The position numbers and the translations under genes were made by a program. Shown here piece after piece: positions 22,594 through 33,848 of a stretch of 64,000 nt of DNA. Location: NCBI GenBank assembly GCA_942486035.1, contig CALNXK010000033.1, positions 2,815,001 through 2,879,000 of the forward strand, in the 5' to 3' direction. The DNA is from Porites lobata (Eukaryota > Cnidaria > Anthozoa > Scleractinia > Poritidae). The first letter of the stretch is position 1, and every line of letters begins with the position of its first letter. The notes below the pieces were generated by a model. The model did no database searches and was not told the DNA's origin. It saw nothing but the letters and a program-made list of their open reading frames with translations.

Positions 22594-22912
22594 TCCTTGT
22601 ATGCAATGTAAATGTTTCTCTGTTGAAGGAATTTTGGATTTTGATTTAAGCTTCAACAACCTTCAGTCGCTCGGATGTATTGAGATTGCGAAGTTGTTAC
22701 CTGGCAACCAACACAATCAGGGTTTTTGCGAACTAAAAAGCTTAAACCTCATGCTTAACAACATAACTGATGAAGCAGTTAAACATTTATCCACAGCACT
22801 CACAAACACTAACTGCACACTAAACAGCTTAAACCTCGAGGGTAACAACATAACTGATAAAGGTAAAAATCTCGTAAAGTCAAGGAACATAAAATGTAAA
22901 GTATCTTTCTAA
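22594..22912 (+). pseudogene. Extra LRR cassette after second NLR
   Basis: A 103-codon frame beginning at 22601 repeats the last part of the NLR: VEGILDFDLSFNNLQ, PGNQHNQGFCEL, one full LRR and the terminal cap ending KVSF, the same final residues as the first NLR. It has no NACHT and no promoter of its own. The T-rich stretch before GTTGAAG could act as a splice acceptor, so an alternative 3' exon cannot be excluded. Confidence 0.6.
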
Positions 22913-22919
22913 CTTTTCT

Positions 22920-23322
22920 AAAAGGTAAATGTTTCCCTGTTGAAGGAATTTTGGATTTTGATTTAAGCTTCAACAACCTTCAGTCGCTCGGATGTATTGA
23001 GATTGCGAAGTTGTTACCTGGCAACCAACACAATCAGGGTTTTTGCGAACTAAAAAGATTAAACCTCGCTTTTAATCAGATAACTGATTAACACCACACT
23101 AACTACAAACTAAACAACTTCAAGCTGAATCAATATTGCTTTTTCTAAACTTAAAGCTCCATAAGATAACTGATGGATGTATAAAACGCTTCACTGACAG
23201 CACTGCACTCACACATACTAACTGCAAAAGAAACAAAGCTTAGACCTTAGAGCTAACAAAATAACCCAGCAAGGGAAAAATCTCTCAAAAGCAAGGAAAA
23301 TAAACTATAAAGTATTTATCTA
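22920..23322 (+). pseudogene. Leftover LRR cassette, paralogue of 3577-3975
   Basis: Near-identical to the remnant after the first NLR, including the stop after NQITD and the degenerate tail. It is shared by both duplicates, so the break predates the segmental duplication. Confidence 0.7.
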
Positions 23323-25359
23323 AGCATGTGTAAATATATTTTTCTGAACAGCAATAATTTGAGCTACATTCTTTGACATTATATTTTCCATTTTTTAAAA
23401 AGAAGTTAAGTTTTTTGAGTTCGGCAATCAGGTAGCTTCTAAGCAATCTCGAAGTTCTTAGGTTTTCATTTATATATTGTTTTGTTTTGGTTTTTTTTGT
23501 TGCTTCATAATAATAGTGTGGGTTTTTGTGAGAAGAGAAAATTTGTTTGGTCATTGCTATATCTTTACATAGCAACAGGGTGTGATTTGAACAAACCAAA
23601 AGAACTAAAAGCTAAAAAGGTTTAGAATAGATTACAGTTTACTAACTCCTAAAAAATCTCCACTTATCGTGAAGCCTGGCGTTAATAACAATGTGTATTA
23701 ATGACCCATAATGAAGACTGAAACAAATTAATTGACATTTACATTTAACCTAGATAACTAAACATACAGCTACATATGAAGAAATTCTCCTCTAGGAATG
23801 TAATTAGTATAATGATTGTGATAATGCTCCACTGATTCACAGTTAGCGTCACCTAAGAATTATTATTTGCAGTCATTGCTATCTGAAAGTGACTGATACA
23901 TCATGTTTAGCTTTCCTGCAAGTCTTCATCCTTGTGTATAAGTTTAGTTGTTGATATGATTACAGTTCTGTTAGACCAATATTACAGATGTCGGCCTGGC
24001 CTCCCTTCTTAGTAAATCAATCTGTGAATCCAGCAAAATGGAGGGCAAACTGCTTTTGGGACAGAAAAAGCAGAGAAGTGTCTAGCAAGGGGATTGCACG
24101 GGGAGGGGCGGAGGGTATGCGTTCTCTTTTACCGCACTGATACTTTATCTTCGGCTCAGATGTAAAACTTGGTATATAAACCGTAATGGATTCAGACCAG
24201 CTTGAGGTGGTTTCGAGGTGGAGCGGTCGTTTCATGCCCAAAAAGAAGTGTCTCAGCGCTTCGGGTTTGGTCACGGGAAGGGCCTCCCTATTTGTTGAAG
24301 TTAAAAAAGCGTTTTTTAATACCAAGCTAGTAACAAGATATCCTGCCCCCAATAGTTTGAAAGCAGTGGCCTTACCGGCAGTCAGAAGGCTGATTTCACC
24401 AACTCACCTTTCAAAAACTAACTGCGGCCACCGCTTTTGTTATTGACTAAATGGGTGCGAGCTAACACACCTGCTAATATAAGAAGTTACAATTAAGGGG
24501 AAATCCAAGATCTCCGGTGAAGCGAAACTAGCACCAGGGTACTGTTAAAAAAAAAAAAAAAACGCAGGTTTTTGTCCTTATCCTGGGGCGGAGGGGGGGA
24601 GGGTGGGTTGAGGGAAGGGGACGCACTTGAGGGAAGTTTGGGTACGGATGTGCTGCTGAGTCCTTTAAACCCTGAACATGTTTAAGACAAAATGATCCGT
24701 TCTTTCCGCGGTTTCGTGACCCAGTCTCAGTATTCATCAGTTCTCTTTGTCGTCACGCAACGGTCCTCCAGTTTTGGGGGAAGACATAAACACAATAGAA
24801 GCTCTTTAACCCTTTAAGCCATAAGAGTGATCAGCGTCAAATTTCTCCTTGTAATATCACTGCTTTATGAAACAGAGTGGTCATGAGAATTAAGGACATG
24901 ATCACACAAGATGAATCCAATTGATACTTCAAGAAATTCTCCCCACTACTTCTATTGAAAACGTATAGGGATAACAAATGAGAATTTGAATTTTGATGTT
25001 AGGGTTTAAGGCGTTAAAGAGTAGTCTCCCTAATCCGCTCTGGGATAACAAGGAAAGAGAGTGTAGGCGGAAGCTATTCCGCCCTCTCTGGATATTTGTA
25101 TAAGTGTTTATGGACTCATGGGATCGTAGGTTCACAAAACCTAACCAGTCGTTTATGATACACATTTTAATATTATTTGACTCTTTGCATTAACACGATA
25201 CAGTTACTACATTTACTACAACATGTATGACTTTTTCCTTTGCGTGAGTCAAAACGTTATATCCTAGAAGGGGAAAATTTGACATGCATTCATTATTTCT
25301 TGTAACAGCGTCGTTTGCAGCAATGTCTCTATCATTTTCAAAACCTTTTTGTTTTTGTG
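23323..25359. other. Non-coding spacer, paralogous to 3976-5718
   Basis: No supportable gene. It matches the first spacer by eye and carries two stretches the first copy lacks, at about 23590-23690 and 25043-25195. A TTAA MITE lies at 24810-25013. Confidence 0.7.
24810..25013. repeat. TTAA-type (piggyBac-like) MITE copy
   Basis: TTAA then CCCTTTAAGCC at the left; the right end GGGTTTAAGGCG is followed by TTAA. Same position in the duplicated spacer as 5326-5524, so it was inserted before the duplication. Confidence 0.65.
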
Positions 25360-26438
25360 TTAACTATCATTTGGAAGTAATATTTCTTTTTCGGTTCCTT
25401 GTCGTTTATCTACGTCATCATTTTGTTTATCCTGCTCGTTACTATCATCACTGTCTCGATTCTGCTCCTGTTCCTTGTCATCGTCCATCTTATTATACGC
25501 CTCGGTAAATTTCTCATCAATGAAGCTCTCCACCAAACCTTGGATCTCCCCTTTATCTGGGCACTCAAGTTCGTCAAGAATCCGCCGGATATCTTGTACA
25601 GCGGCAGATGTGGATCCACGGTGCAGCTCCAAAGATGATTTAACGAGTAACGTGATATCCAGCGGCAACAGAGCGGCGCTGATTACAGAACCAGCAACGT
25701 GTGCCGCGCGCGTCCCCGCGATAGCCGCACTTCTGGCTACAGCGCCTGCAGTAGCGGCCGCTGATGCAGATATTGTGGCTGCGGAAGTGGCTGCTCTGAA
25801 GAACCTGGCACCGAATTCTACTCTCTCTTCGGTGGACGCGCCGATCTCTTCATAGGATATCCGCTGACTAAGAAATTCAAATCCACTTCCTTCTAATTCT
25901 CTGAGCAAAACCGCGTCATCATGCAGTGGTTTAAGGAACTCTGCTAAGCTAGAGATGAAGTTCTCTAAGGAATCTAACTGTTTTTGGAGCTCACTACAAG
26001 CTTCACGATCGTTCTCAATTGCCGCTTGCACTTCTTTGAGTCCTAACTTTTCTAAGATTATCTCAACGACTTTAGAACCAGACATGACCAGTCCTCCCGC
26101 GCCACCTATTCCTGCCCCAACAAGGGACACTACGATTCCTGCCCCAAATGTAAAGGGTGCAGCAATGAGGCCCGCAACTGACAGGATCCCTCCTATGGTA
26201 CCCATGGATGCTCCTGTTATGGTTGAGATATTCACGTTTCTGTGATGTTCATGTAGCTTTGTGGCTAGTTCTTCTAATTGTTTTTTAGTGCGCGTTCTAA
26301 TTGGTATCCAACTGAGAAAAGCGTCGTGTAATTCCTCTCGAAGTTTGCGCAACTGTTCAAATTGCGCAGTGATTTGGTTGACGATGAATGATTCGTGGTT
26401 TTCGAGCACGTCACCGCTACCCTCGTTGCTTTCCACCT
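25360..26438 (-). CDS. Apolipoprotein-L-like protein, terminal exon
   Basis: An open exon of about 359 residues ending in TAA at 25360. It opens with a charged helical region, then a Gly/Ala-rich hydrophobic hairpin (SVAGLIAAPFTFGAG then SLVGAGIGGAGGLVM) typical of the APOL family (PF05461), a long amphipathic helical part with LENFISSLAEFLKPL, a second Ala-rich stretch (SAAATAGAVARSAA) and an acidic Asp/Glu/Gln tail. APOL proteins associate with membranes and some form ion channels. No in-frame ATG lies before the hairpin, and a splice acceptor (TTCTTTTACAG) precedes 26438 in phase 1, so at least one upstream exon on the minus strand is missing from view. Convergent with the PNP-NLR gene. 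Confidence 0.75.
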
Positions 26439-26659
26439 CTGTAAAAGAACAAAGATCAACATTTCTTGGGTCAAATTCCTTGCCACAAACATTTACAGTG
26501 AAAAATGGAAGCCATAATCCAAAGTAGCCCCTTTGGGCAGTTTTATTTTGCGTTTCGAATGTTGCGATCAACAAAAAATGGCATTGACTTGCCTCCGGTC
26601 AGCTCTTAGCCTTTTCCAGGCGTTTAGATAGCGGAGAGTGGCGCGAAATGGTGAGCGAA

Positions 26660-29098
26660 GAGGAGGGGTAAAACGCAGTAGAACAGGAGGGGGAGAACGC
26701 TTCCTCTCTCCCTATCCCCCTCGCTTTTTTCTGTCCTGCTCACTTCTCTTCACGCTGCCCTCACTTTATATCTGCAAACCTGGAGTAGGCTAGTAGGCAA
26801 CTATGGTTCCTGTGGTATAACTCTTGAGACTACTCAGGAAAACCAGTTTCAGTTGCCTTAACCTTGATTCTTATTTTTTGTGGTTACCCTTGTGGCAAAC
26901 TGGAAGCTAACATACCAACGTAACAGATTTATTAAAAACCAAATTGCTTTCACAACAGGAAAATCACATTAAATTCCATATCTGCTTGAAATAAACTTTT
27001 TCTCTCTTTGTGAATTTTTTACCCTTGTACTTTTGATTTTGTACCTTGTTCGTGCGTTACATTTGCATTGCGTGACAGACAATGTCTGACGTGCGCTAAA
27101 AATATTTACATTTTCCTACACGGAAAAATACAAGCGTCGCATCGTTCCTTCGCATACAGAAATGACAATCAAACGTTGCTTGGTTAGTTTTCAGGATCTA
27201 ACGGCTTATTTTTCTGGTTGTTAGTACTAACATACAGTTATTTAATATGCATTCATGTTTCGAGTCTATTCGATTTATATTTTTCTTAACTATACTTATG
27301 TGAAACAGTCCGATCATGAGATTACTGCGTGCACATAATGTAAGAAGCTGTGCGGAAAGTTTCCTTCTAAGTCTTTTTGTTCCTTTAGTTTACGGGATCT
27401 TAGTTTTCGAAACAGCCTATACAGAAATAGCGTATGCTTATTGCTAAGGGCGCTTCAAAGGCGCTTCCGAGGATAGTCCAAACACGGAAGTGTCTATTTC
27501 AACCCTGTGTACATTGACCTGCTTTTTTTCTACCTACTTTTATACACATTTAATCTGATCGCTCAGTTAGTTCATACATTTAGAAAGCGAAAGGATCGCG
27601 AAAATCAGTTTTCGAGTTCGCGAGACCACTTCTGTTAGTGTTCATTGCAGCCAATACCGGCCAAGTCATTGGCTTTACATGCAATACTTTCCATTTAAGA
27701 TAATTTATTTCCGTTTGAAAATGAAACTGCAATGAACGAATCGAAGTTTCTCGGAGTTTGGCTTTATACGATTTGTGATTCCTTTCGCGTTTATGAGATT
27801 TATGCACCCGAAATACCCCAAGAATATTGTTACAATTTTGTATGACATAAATGAGAAATGATTCTTCACATCAGCAAAGGAAATTGGCGAGGTTTTATAA
27901 ACATGCGACAAATGCTCGATGCGAGCACAGGTGCTAAAAATACGTACCACAAATAGAGCATGGCGATATATTTTACATATCCCTTCAATGGACGAACAAA
28001 TCGTGTATTATTCTACCCCATAAACTTAATTTTATCTGAAACTGTTATGGTAACAAACCTTTTTCCATTGTCGTAAGCTGTAGTACCTAACTTTTTCCTT
28101 CGACTGCGATGAAAGAACTGTCAACGCGTGCAGGATTGCACTTAATATAGCAACCTGATATTCTCAGTGTGTGTCTGAATATTCATGTTTTCAGGAAAGA
28201 ATAGGTGGCAAATTCTAGACCCTTAAGAATTCGGTGAATTTAGTTGAGACAAATAAGTTAAAAGACGTTATCATAAATATTCGAATATTACTTTCGCTTC
28301 GCGACTCGCTTTTGAGCGTGCGCAGAACTTCTTCCGTATTGTCACGTCACACTTTCCAAACAATGTGAAATAAATGTGATGATGAGATGCGGACACATTT
28401 TAAGTCGTTCTGTAATTAACGCAGCCAATCATAGACAGGATCGTTCAAGACACCGTGTTTTTAAAACTTGAGACCTATACTTCCAAAGTTATATAATCCT
28501 TGTCATCATCCTGCCTTAAAATTTGTAACAGGTATAATATATGGTTCTGACAGGGGGTGTCCTTTAGGAATTTTAGGGTGGGGATCTACCACTTTGACCC
28601 TGAAATCTCTCTAATTCATTTACCAGACTATTTTCAGTTGGAATTTTGATGTCGTCTGTCTCAGGAGTTACGGATGTACTACTAAATGAGAAATTTCTGC
28701 AACTTGCTTTGCTTAGAGCAGTGGCATTTCAGCTTAATTTGAAATACCTTCATGTGAAAATTACAAAACTTTTGCGGGTAGTAGTATATTTCAAAATTGC
28801 CTCAAATTTCACTCACCTAACGGCTCGTGAAATTACGAATAACAATTTCGAAATATCACTTGTGGTATTTATGCCAAATATCATTACAACTCATGCTATT
28901 ACCGATACAAATTCAGGCTTAGACTAACAGTATACTATGAACCAGAAACTCCAATTCTTCATTTTTCTACTGATCAATAAGGAATTTCCCATAAATGCGA
29001 CACTATTCTAGACTAAACATTATTTGATTTCTATCCCCTATCTCAGCCTAAACTGCTTGAATACACTACCCTTCACAGTAGCGCATACAGTTTATGGT
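26660..29098. other. Spacer, no supported gene
   Basis: The duplication homology ends near 26650. The 5' exon(s) of the APOL-like gene would lie here or beyond, but I recognise none. The only structured part is the interspersed repeat at 28682-28905. Confidence 0.4.
28682..28905. repeat. Interspersed repeat, copy 2
   Basis: Second copy of the element at 10530-10812, lacking about 60 bases of its middle. Shared anchors: GAGAAATTTCTGCAA, TTAGAGCAGTGG and TTGTGGTATTTATGCCAAAT. The open frame through it is incidental. Confidence 0.65.
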
Positions 29099-29454
29099 CT
29101 GGTCACCCGAAAGTCATGTCACTCGATATCCTGAGTCATGTGGCCCGAAATTTCATAATGTTAAGAAAGATCATAAAAAACTAAACTAAAGATATATTCA
29201 AAATTTGTTTATGCAAATGCGATAAAAAATGCTAGTCAGAGTGAAATACGAAACGTGAAACCAAGTTGTTGATTTTCCTGTCGTTTGACCTCACATTTGC
29301 ATAGGTTACTGGACACAGTTGAGTCAACATTTTTTGACTTTATTCCTTTTGATATACTTAAGATATTACTTTTCTTCAAGTTTATACATTCAATAAAATT
29401 TCGGGTGACATGACCATAAATTTCAGGCGACATGACTTCGGGCCACTTGACCAG
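29099..29454. repeat. Inverted-repeat MITE
   Basis: CTGGTCACCCGAAAGTCATG at the left pairs with CATGACTTCGGGCCACTTGACCAG at the right. Internal GGCCCGAAATTTCAT and AAATTTCGGGTGACATG pair as a second layer. Confidence 0.65.
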
Positions 29455-29818
29455 TTACCGTTCATACCTATATCACCCGTATATGACAGGTCCTCTCCAA
29501 GGATTTGGTTTTTAGCAGTAAACTCTGGGACGTGTGGTAAAGATCAGAGTTTCACTTAAAAATGGGCCTTACGTTAATGCTGCTACCTGGCCATGCATTG
29601 TTTTTGCTACAAGATGTTATCTAGAGTGGGATATTGAGACAAGAAAGTTCATTAAAAAATACAAAGGCAATATTAATGTTTAATGAGTGTCATGCTCAAA
29701 CCTGATAAAACCATTCTGCTCATTTAGTAGACTTTTTTACAGGTTAATACCACCAGTCAGTAATAGATGTTGCAAAACCATGGTAAAGGAACAAGACAGG
29801 TCAAAATATTATGAATAA

Positions 29819-30024
29819 CCCTTTAAGCCCCAATATCCACATACAAATTCTCCAAACTGGCCTCTATACACTTCCATGAAGAATGAGTTGAGAGAATTTG
29901 GAAGAAGATCAAAGTATTTTCTCTTTGGTGATTATTTCATTAATTCTCACAACCTTTTTCTCTTGATTTTGTATTGATATTGTTGGGAGAAAATTGATGT
30001 TGGTCACTCTTGGGACTTAAAGGG
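29819..30024. repeat. TTAA-type (piggyBac-like) MITE copy
   Basis: CCCTTTAAGCCCCAATATCC at the left and GGGACTTAAAGGG at the right, flanked by ATAA on both sides. The interior matches 54624-54831 in reverse orientation (GAGAATTTG, TTAATTCTCA, GGAGAAAATTGATGTTGGTC). Confidence 0.75.
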
Positions 30025-30097
30025 ATAAACAACACAGTATTGACAAAACAAAATCAATTCTGCAAGAATATAGAATGTTTTTCGAAGGATGCAACAT

Positions 30098-30103
30098 TTT
30101 ATT
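30098..30103 (-). promoter_or_regulatory. Polyadenylation signal of PSMD7
   Basis: AATAAA on the minus strand about 56 bases after the PSMD7 stop codon; the only canonical hexamer close to that stop. Confidence 0.55.
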
Positions 30104-30158
30104 TTACAAAATAACAAATGACAAGCAAGAAGGGCGTATAGTTCTATAAATACTACAT

Positions 30159-33100
30159 TCAAGATTTCTTAGAGTCCTCAGTCTTTGTCTTTTCTGACTT
30201 CTCTTTGTCTTCAGCATTCTTATCTTTCGTATCCTTGTCTTTCTCTTTGTCTTTGTCCTTTTCTTTACTCTTCTCCTCTTTCTTTCCAGCCTCATCTCTC
30301 TCCGCATCCCTGTTGGCCACTTTATTGTTAATCAAGTTGTGGAGCGCAATCACAGCCCGCACTAACGACGCCACATACACCACTAACATCTGATCATTTG
30401 TTTTCACGGATAAGGACTTCACAAATTCCTCCAGATTTAAGTTAGGTAACAGATTAAACACATCTTGTAGCTGATATATGATGGTGTGATTAACAGGTAG
30501 CTTGCCAGTGGCAACTTTATCCAGATAATCTCTGATGTCTTGAAGACGTGAATTGAGGCCTTTGAGTGACAGGAGTTGATTCGTGATGCGCTGGGAAAGC
30601 GTTCCAGCAGTAAGGTTCTTGATATCCCTAACATCAATGAAAATAAAATGTGACCACGTAACCTTTATAAAAAGCATTTAAGACAATAACCCACTTACTT
30701 TTTAATTATGGGTGCAGGCTGAGAAAAGAGAATGTATACTCAAGGCAAGGAAATATTATCTTTTTAGCAGAGTTCCTCTAGAGTTTTACCCAAATGGCCA
30801 GCAAGTTTATAACAACAAGAAAATCTTGGGCACTCTGCCTTGAGATAGAATAATTAGAATTAGAATTACTGAATAAGCAAAACGAAATTTTAAAAAAATG
30901 ATGCTGAGGGTAAATAATAGACCTCTTTCATAATGGTGGCCTATTAATATATTCTTTTAATAATATGTACGATAATTTTATACGCCTTGTTAGCATGTGA
31001 GAAATGCAAAAGAATTCTTACTTTGAAATGAGGTCAGAATGGCTAAATATCAAGCATATAATAGGAGATATGAAAGAGGTCTCTAATCAATGGTTGTTGA
31101 TTACTATTATTTTGTTTACTCTTGTCAGTGTTTATAGGGGCTCAGTTAACTACCTAAGTAAATGCTCAACACCAACTTCCTCAGCCTCCTCAGCGCCAAT
31201 CTCACTTGCAATATGTTCAAATGTCTTTGTTGTAGGGGTTCCATCCTAAGAAAGGAAATGCACGAAAAACTTCAACACAACAGTGTAAATTGAAAATATG
31301 GTCCAGCCTGTTCTCTTTGGCTAGAAAAGAGGAATATGCAGGGCTGTCACTAAAATTTCAAGTTGCCAGGTATATGTGTTTAGTAGGAGGAGAATTGTAC
31401 AGCAAGGAAGTACTTTTGACTTTATTTTCTTTTTGTTTCCTATAAGATTAACCGCGGCTCTTGCTCATAGTAGCTAAAGAAAATCTCCGGCCCCCAGCTC
31501 TTAGTGACAGCCCTGTATATAACCATCCCGTAAGGTGATAATGCACGGGACTATTTGCAAGGATGATTTTTAGAGAACCACATCGTTGCAATGTTGGAAC
31601 AATGTTGTAACTATTCAAAGCAATGTCAAAACAATATTGCTACTGTGTTGCACTAAAAATCGTCATTCCCAACAGTCTTGTGTAACATCACCTTCAAGTC
31701 TGATATAGTTCAGTGGTGAGACTATCTGATCAGCACCTGGAAGGTCAAAACTTCTCCTCCAGTGAAAGTGTTTAGAATATGTCCTTTAGGACTACTGTAT
31801 TGAGGTGTAACAAAAGTGTTGTCCCATTGCCCAGGGTCAGTAAGGTGTATTTTCATGGCCTAACTGGTCAGCAAATTTAATGGCAGCCTGAAGAATAAAG
31901 TTGTCACAACTAAGTTTTGGGCTTGATCCTCAGATTTCCAGGTAAGTAAAATGAAACAATATATCTTAAGATGATATTCCTAGTTTTGTCTCATTCTTGT
32001 ATTTTGACTAAAAATACTTGCAGATTTTTTTTCTTCACAAAACTTTTTCACTATGTTACACATTGAGATTTAGTGTCTTACATCATGTACTTCTTCCACT
32101 GCGACATAAGCGTCTGTAGGTAAACCAAGATCCTTAGGCTTTGCATCAATAATAACAAGCACCTAGAAAAAAAAATGTCTCATTAAGATATATGTCACAA
32201 TCAACTTCAAATTGACAGTCAAAAAAATTATACTTTTACAAACTTACAGAGTTTGAACAGTATCTTCGGATAAGCTCATTGACTTTAACATCATTCTGGT
32301 GTAGTTTGGGACCAGTGTGATACCATCCAACAATTCTCTCTCGAGCTAAAAAAATATAACAAAGATTACAAAAAAAATTCTGGGCATTCTTTTCAACCTT
32401 TAACAATGTTCAAAAGAACGAAGTCCATTTGGACAACTCCAAATATGGGTTCCTCTCTACTATAAAAAATGCACTTTTTTGAGTGTCAGTGTATTTTACA
32501 CAAATACTAATAAAGGATGCTGTTTTTATGTCTCCTAAGACAGGAAAGGCATTTTACATTGCCAAAAAAAGCTATCAAATGTCTAGGCATTTGCAGGGTA
32601 AACACAGTGGCCCCCGGGATTAAACCCACAACATCCCGCTTTGCAGTCAAGCGTTCTAGCAACTGAGCTAATCTTGTAACAGTTTACTATGGAGAAGTTG
32701 TGTGCCTCCTGAGGGTTCCAACCTTTACTGTAATGCAGACACCCTCATAACGCAGACAGCTTGGTCTGTCCCTTTGGTGCCCGTATCAGAGCTCGAAGTT
32801 AAAAAAATCCTCAGGTCGCCTTTTGGCGACCAACTGGAGAAATATAGTCGCCAGATACAAATTTTTAGATACCAGTTTATATAATGTAAACGACGCAGCT
32901 CATAGTTTGGCGTGATCCACAAGATTTGATTGTTTGAAAATATCATGGACAGAAGTCAGTATAAATTTGAAGGTTACTGATAACTGGCTATGTTTATGGG
33001 ATTTGGCACATGAATTATTTGTTTTAACTTTACTTTTTTAATTTAAATATAAATCATAGAGAAATCTGGTCGCCACTTTGGCGACCAAACCAGAATTTTT

Positions 33101-33772
33101 AGTCGCCAAGGAGAAAAATAAAATGTTAGTAGCATTGGCGACCGTATCAGACGCAATTTCGAGCCCTGCATATTAAGGTTTGAACATACAAACTTTGTAG
33201 ATACACAATCAGTACGACACATACCATTAACTTTCTTAAACATTCCATACATGTTCTCTAAATAATCATGGTCTAAGAACCAAACACTTGGATCTTTCTC
33301 ATCTTCATCAAATGGAACTGCCATGAATAAGAAAGAAGAGAAAAAAAGTAAGATTCCTGCTTACTACACATTTACTTTTAAGAAAATCAATTACCAAACG
33401 TTCAATCACCGACAGAGCCGGGATGATTTTTACTTAGATGAAAGCGTACACGTGCGTTAAATCAGTCTCTATTTCGCTATTTTCGTGACAATCATATTCT
33501 GACACGGTTAGAAGAGCAACATAAAGATATATCTCGGCCCAACGATAAGTATTAACCCCGGTTACGTATTCTAAAACTTATGCCAAGCTTTGATTCTCAC
33601 CAGCAAAGCTATTTGCGACATCAAGAACACCTTTTCGCCTTGAGCCTAACAATACTCCAACAACTCTTTTCTGGTTTCCAACTTTTCCCATTCTGTAAAA
33701 GTGATCCACAACACTTAACAACACAATCGGATGGACGACCACTTTAGTGATCGGTTCCTCTGGTCCAGGCAT
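30159..33772 (-). CDS. PSMD7: 26S proteasome non-ATPase regulatory subunit 7 (Rpn8)
   Basis: Six exons on the minus strand: 33601-33772, 33225-33317, 32248-32345, 32082-32162, 31154-31245 and 30159-30627. All are GT-AG and the join is 334 residues, close to the usual 320-340. It is the MPN-domain scaffold partner of Rpn11 in the proteasome lid. The MPN domain opens with VVVHPIVLLSVVDHFYR; the LDHDYLENMY and GWYHTGPKLH blocks are hallmarks. The metal site is degenerate (HTG instead of HxH), as expected for catalytically dead Rpn8. The second half has GTLSQRITNQLLSLKGLN and YQLQDVFNLLPNL. The C-terminus is a long Lys/Glu/Asp-rich KEKE tail from about residue 290. The start Met is fixed by the MPGPEEPITKVVVHP N-terminus. 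Confidence 0.97.
30919..31082. repeat. TIR MITE in PSMD7 intron 5
   Basis: AGACCTCTTTCATAATGG at the left and ATATGAAAGAGGTCT at the right are inverted ends. The interior (GTGAGAAATGCAAAAGAATTC then GAGGTCAGAATGGC) matches, in reverse, the element at 55781-56132. Confidence 0.65.
31340..31515. repeat. hAT-like MITE in PSMD7 intron 4
   Basis: CAGGGCTGTCACTAA and TTAGTGACAGCCCTG are perfect inverted ends. 176 bp; no clear target duplication. Confidence 0.65.
32609..32680 (-). repeat. tRNA-Cys-like SINE head fragment
   Basis: The minus strand reads GATTAGCTCAGTTGCTAGAA, then CTTGACTGCAAAGC with a GCA anticodon, then TGGGTTTAATCCCGGG. Stem mismatches and loss of the acceptor mark it as a SINE relic in PSMD7 intron 2, of the same type as 36503-36768. 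Confidence 0.55.
32787..33168. repeat. hAT-like MITE in PSMD7 intron 2
   Basis: Ends CAGAGCTCGAAGTT and AATTTCGAGCCCTG are inverted. The subterminal GGTCGCC and TTTTGGCGACC motifs recur near both ends as TIR-adjacent repeats. Short incidental open frames only. Confidence 0.6.
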
Positions 33773-33838
33773 TATAAATTAACGCTAGTAACTCGCGAAT
33801 TTAACGTGATCTTTCAAACAATTTTTTCTTTCAATTCA

Positions 33839-33848
33839 AGATGGCGGA
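33839..33848 (+). promoter_or_regulatory. YY1-like motif near PSMD7 start
   Basis: AAGATGGCGG matches the core of the YY1 element that is common at transcription starts of housekeeping genes, and lies 67 bases upstream of the PSMD7 ATG. Inferred from motif and position only. Confidence 0.3.

Noticed and set aside
30104..30307. Lys/Arg-rich minus-strand frame
   Set aside because: It is a shifted frame of the KEKE-coding tail of PSMD7.
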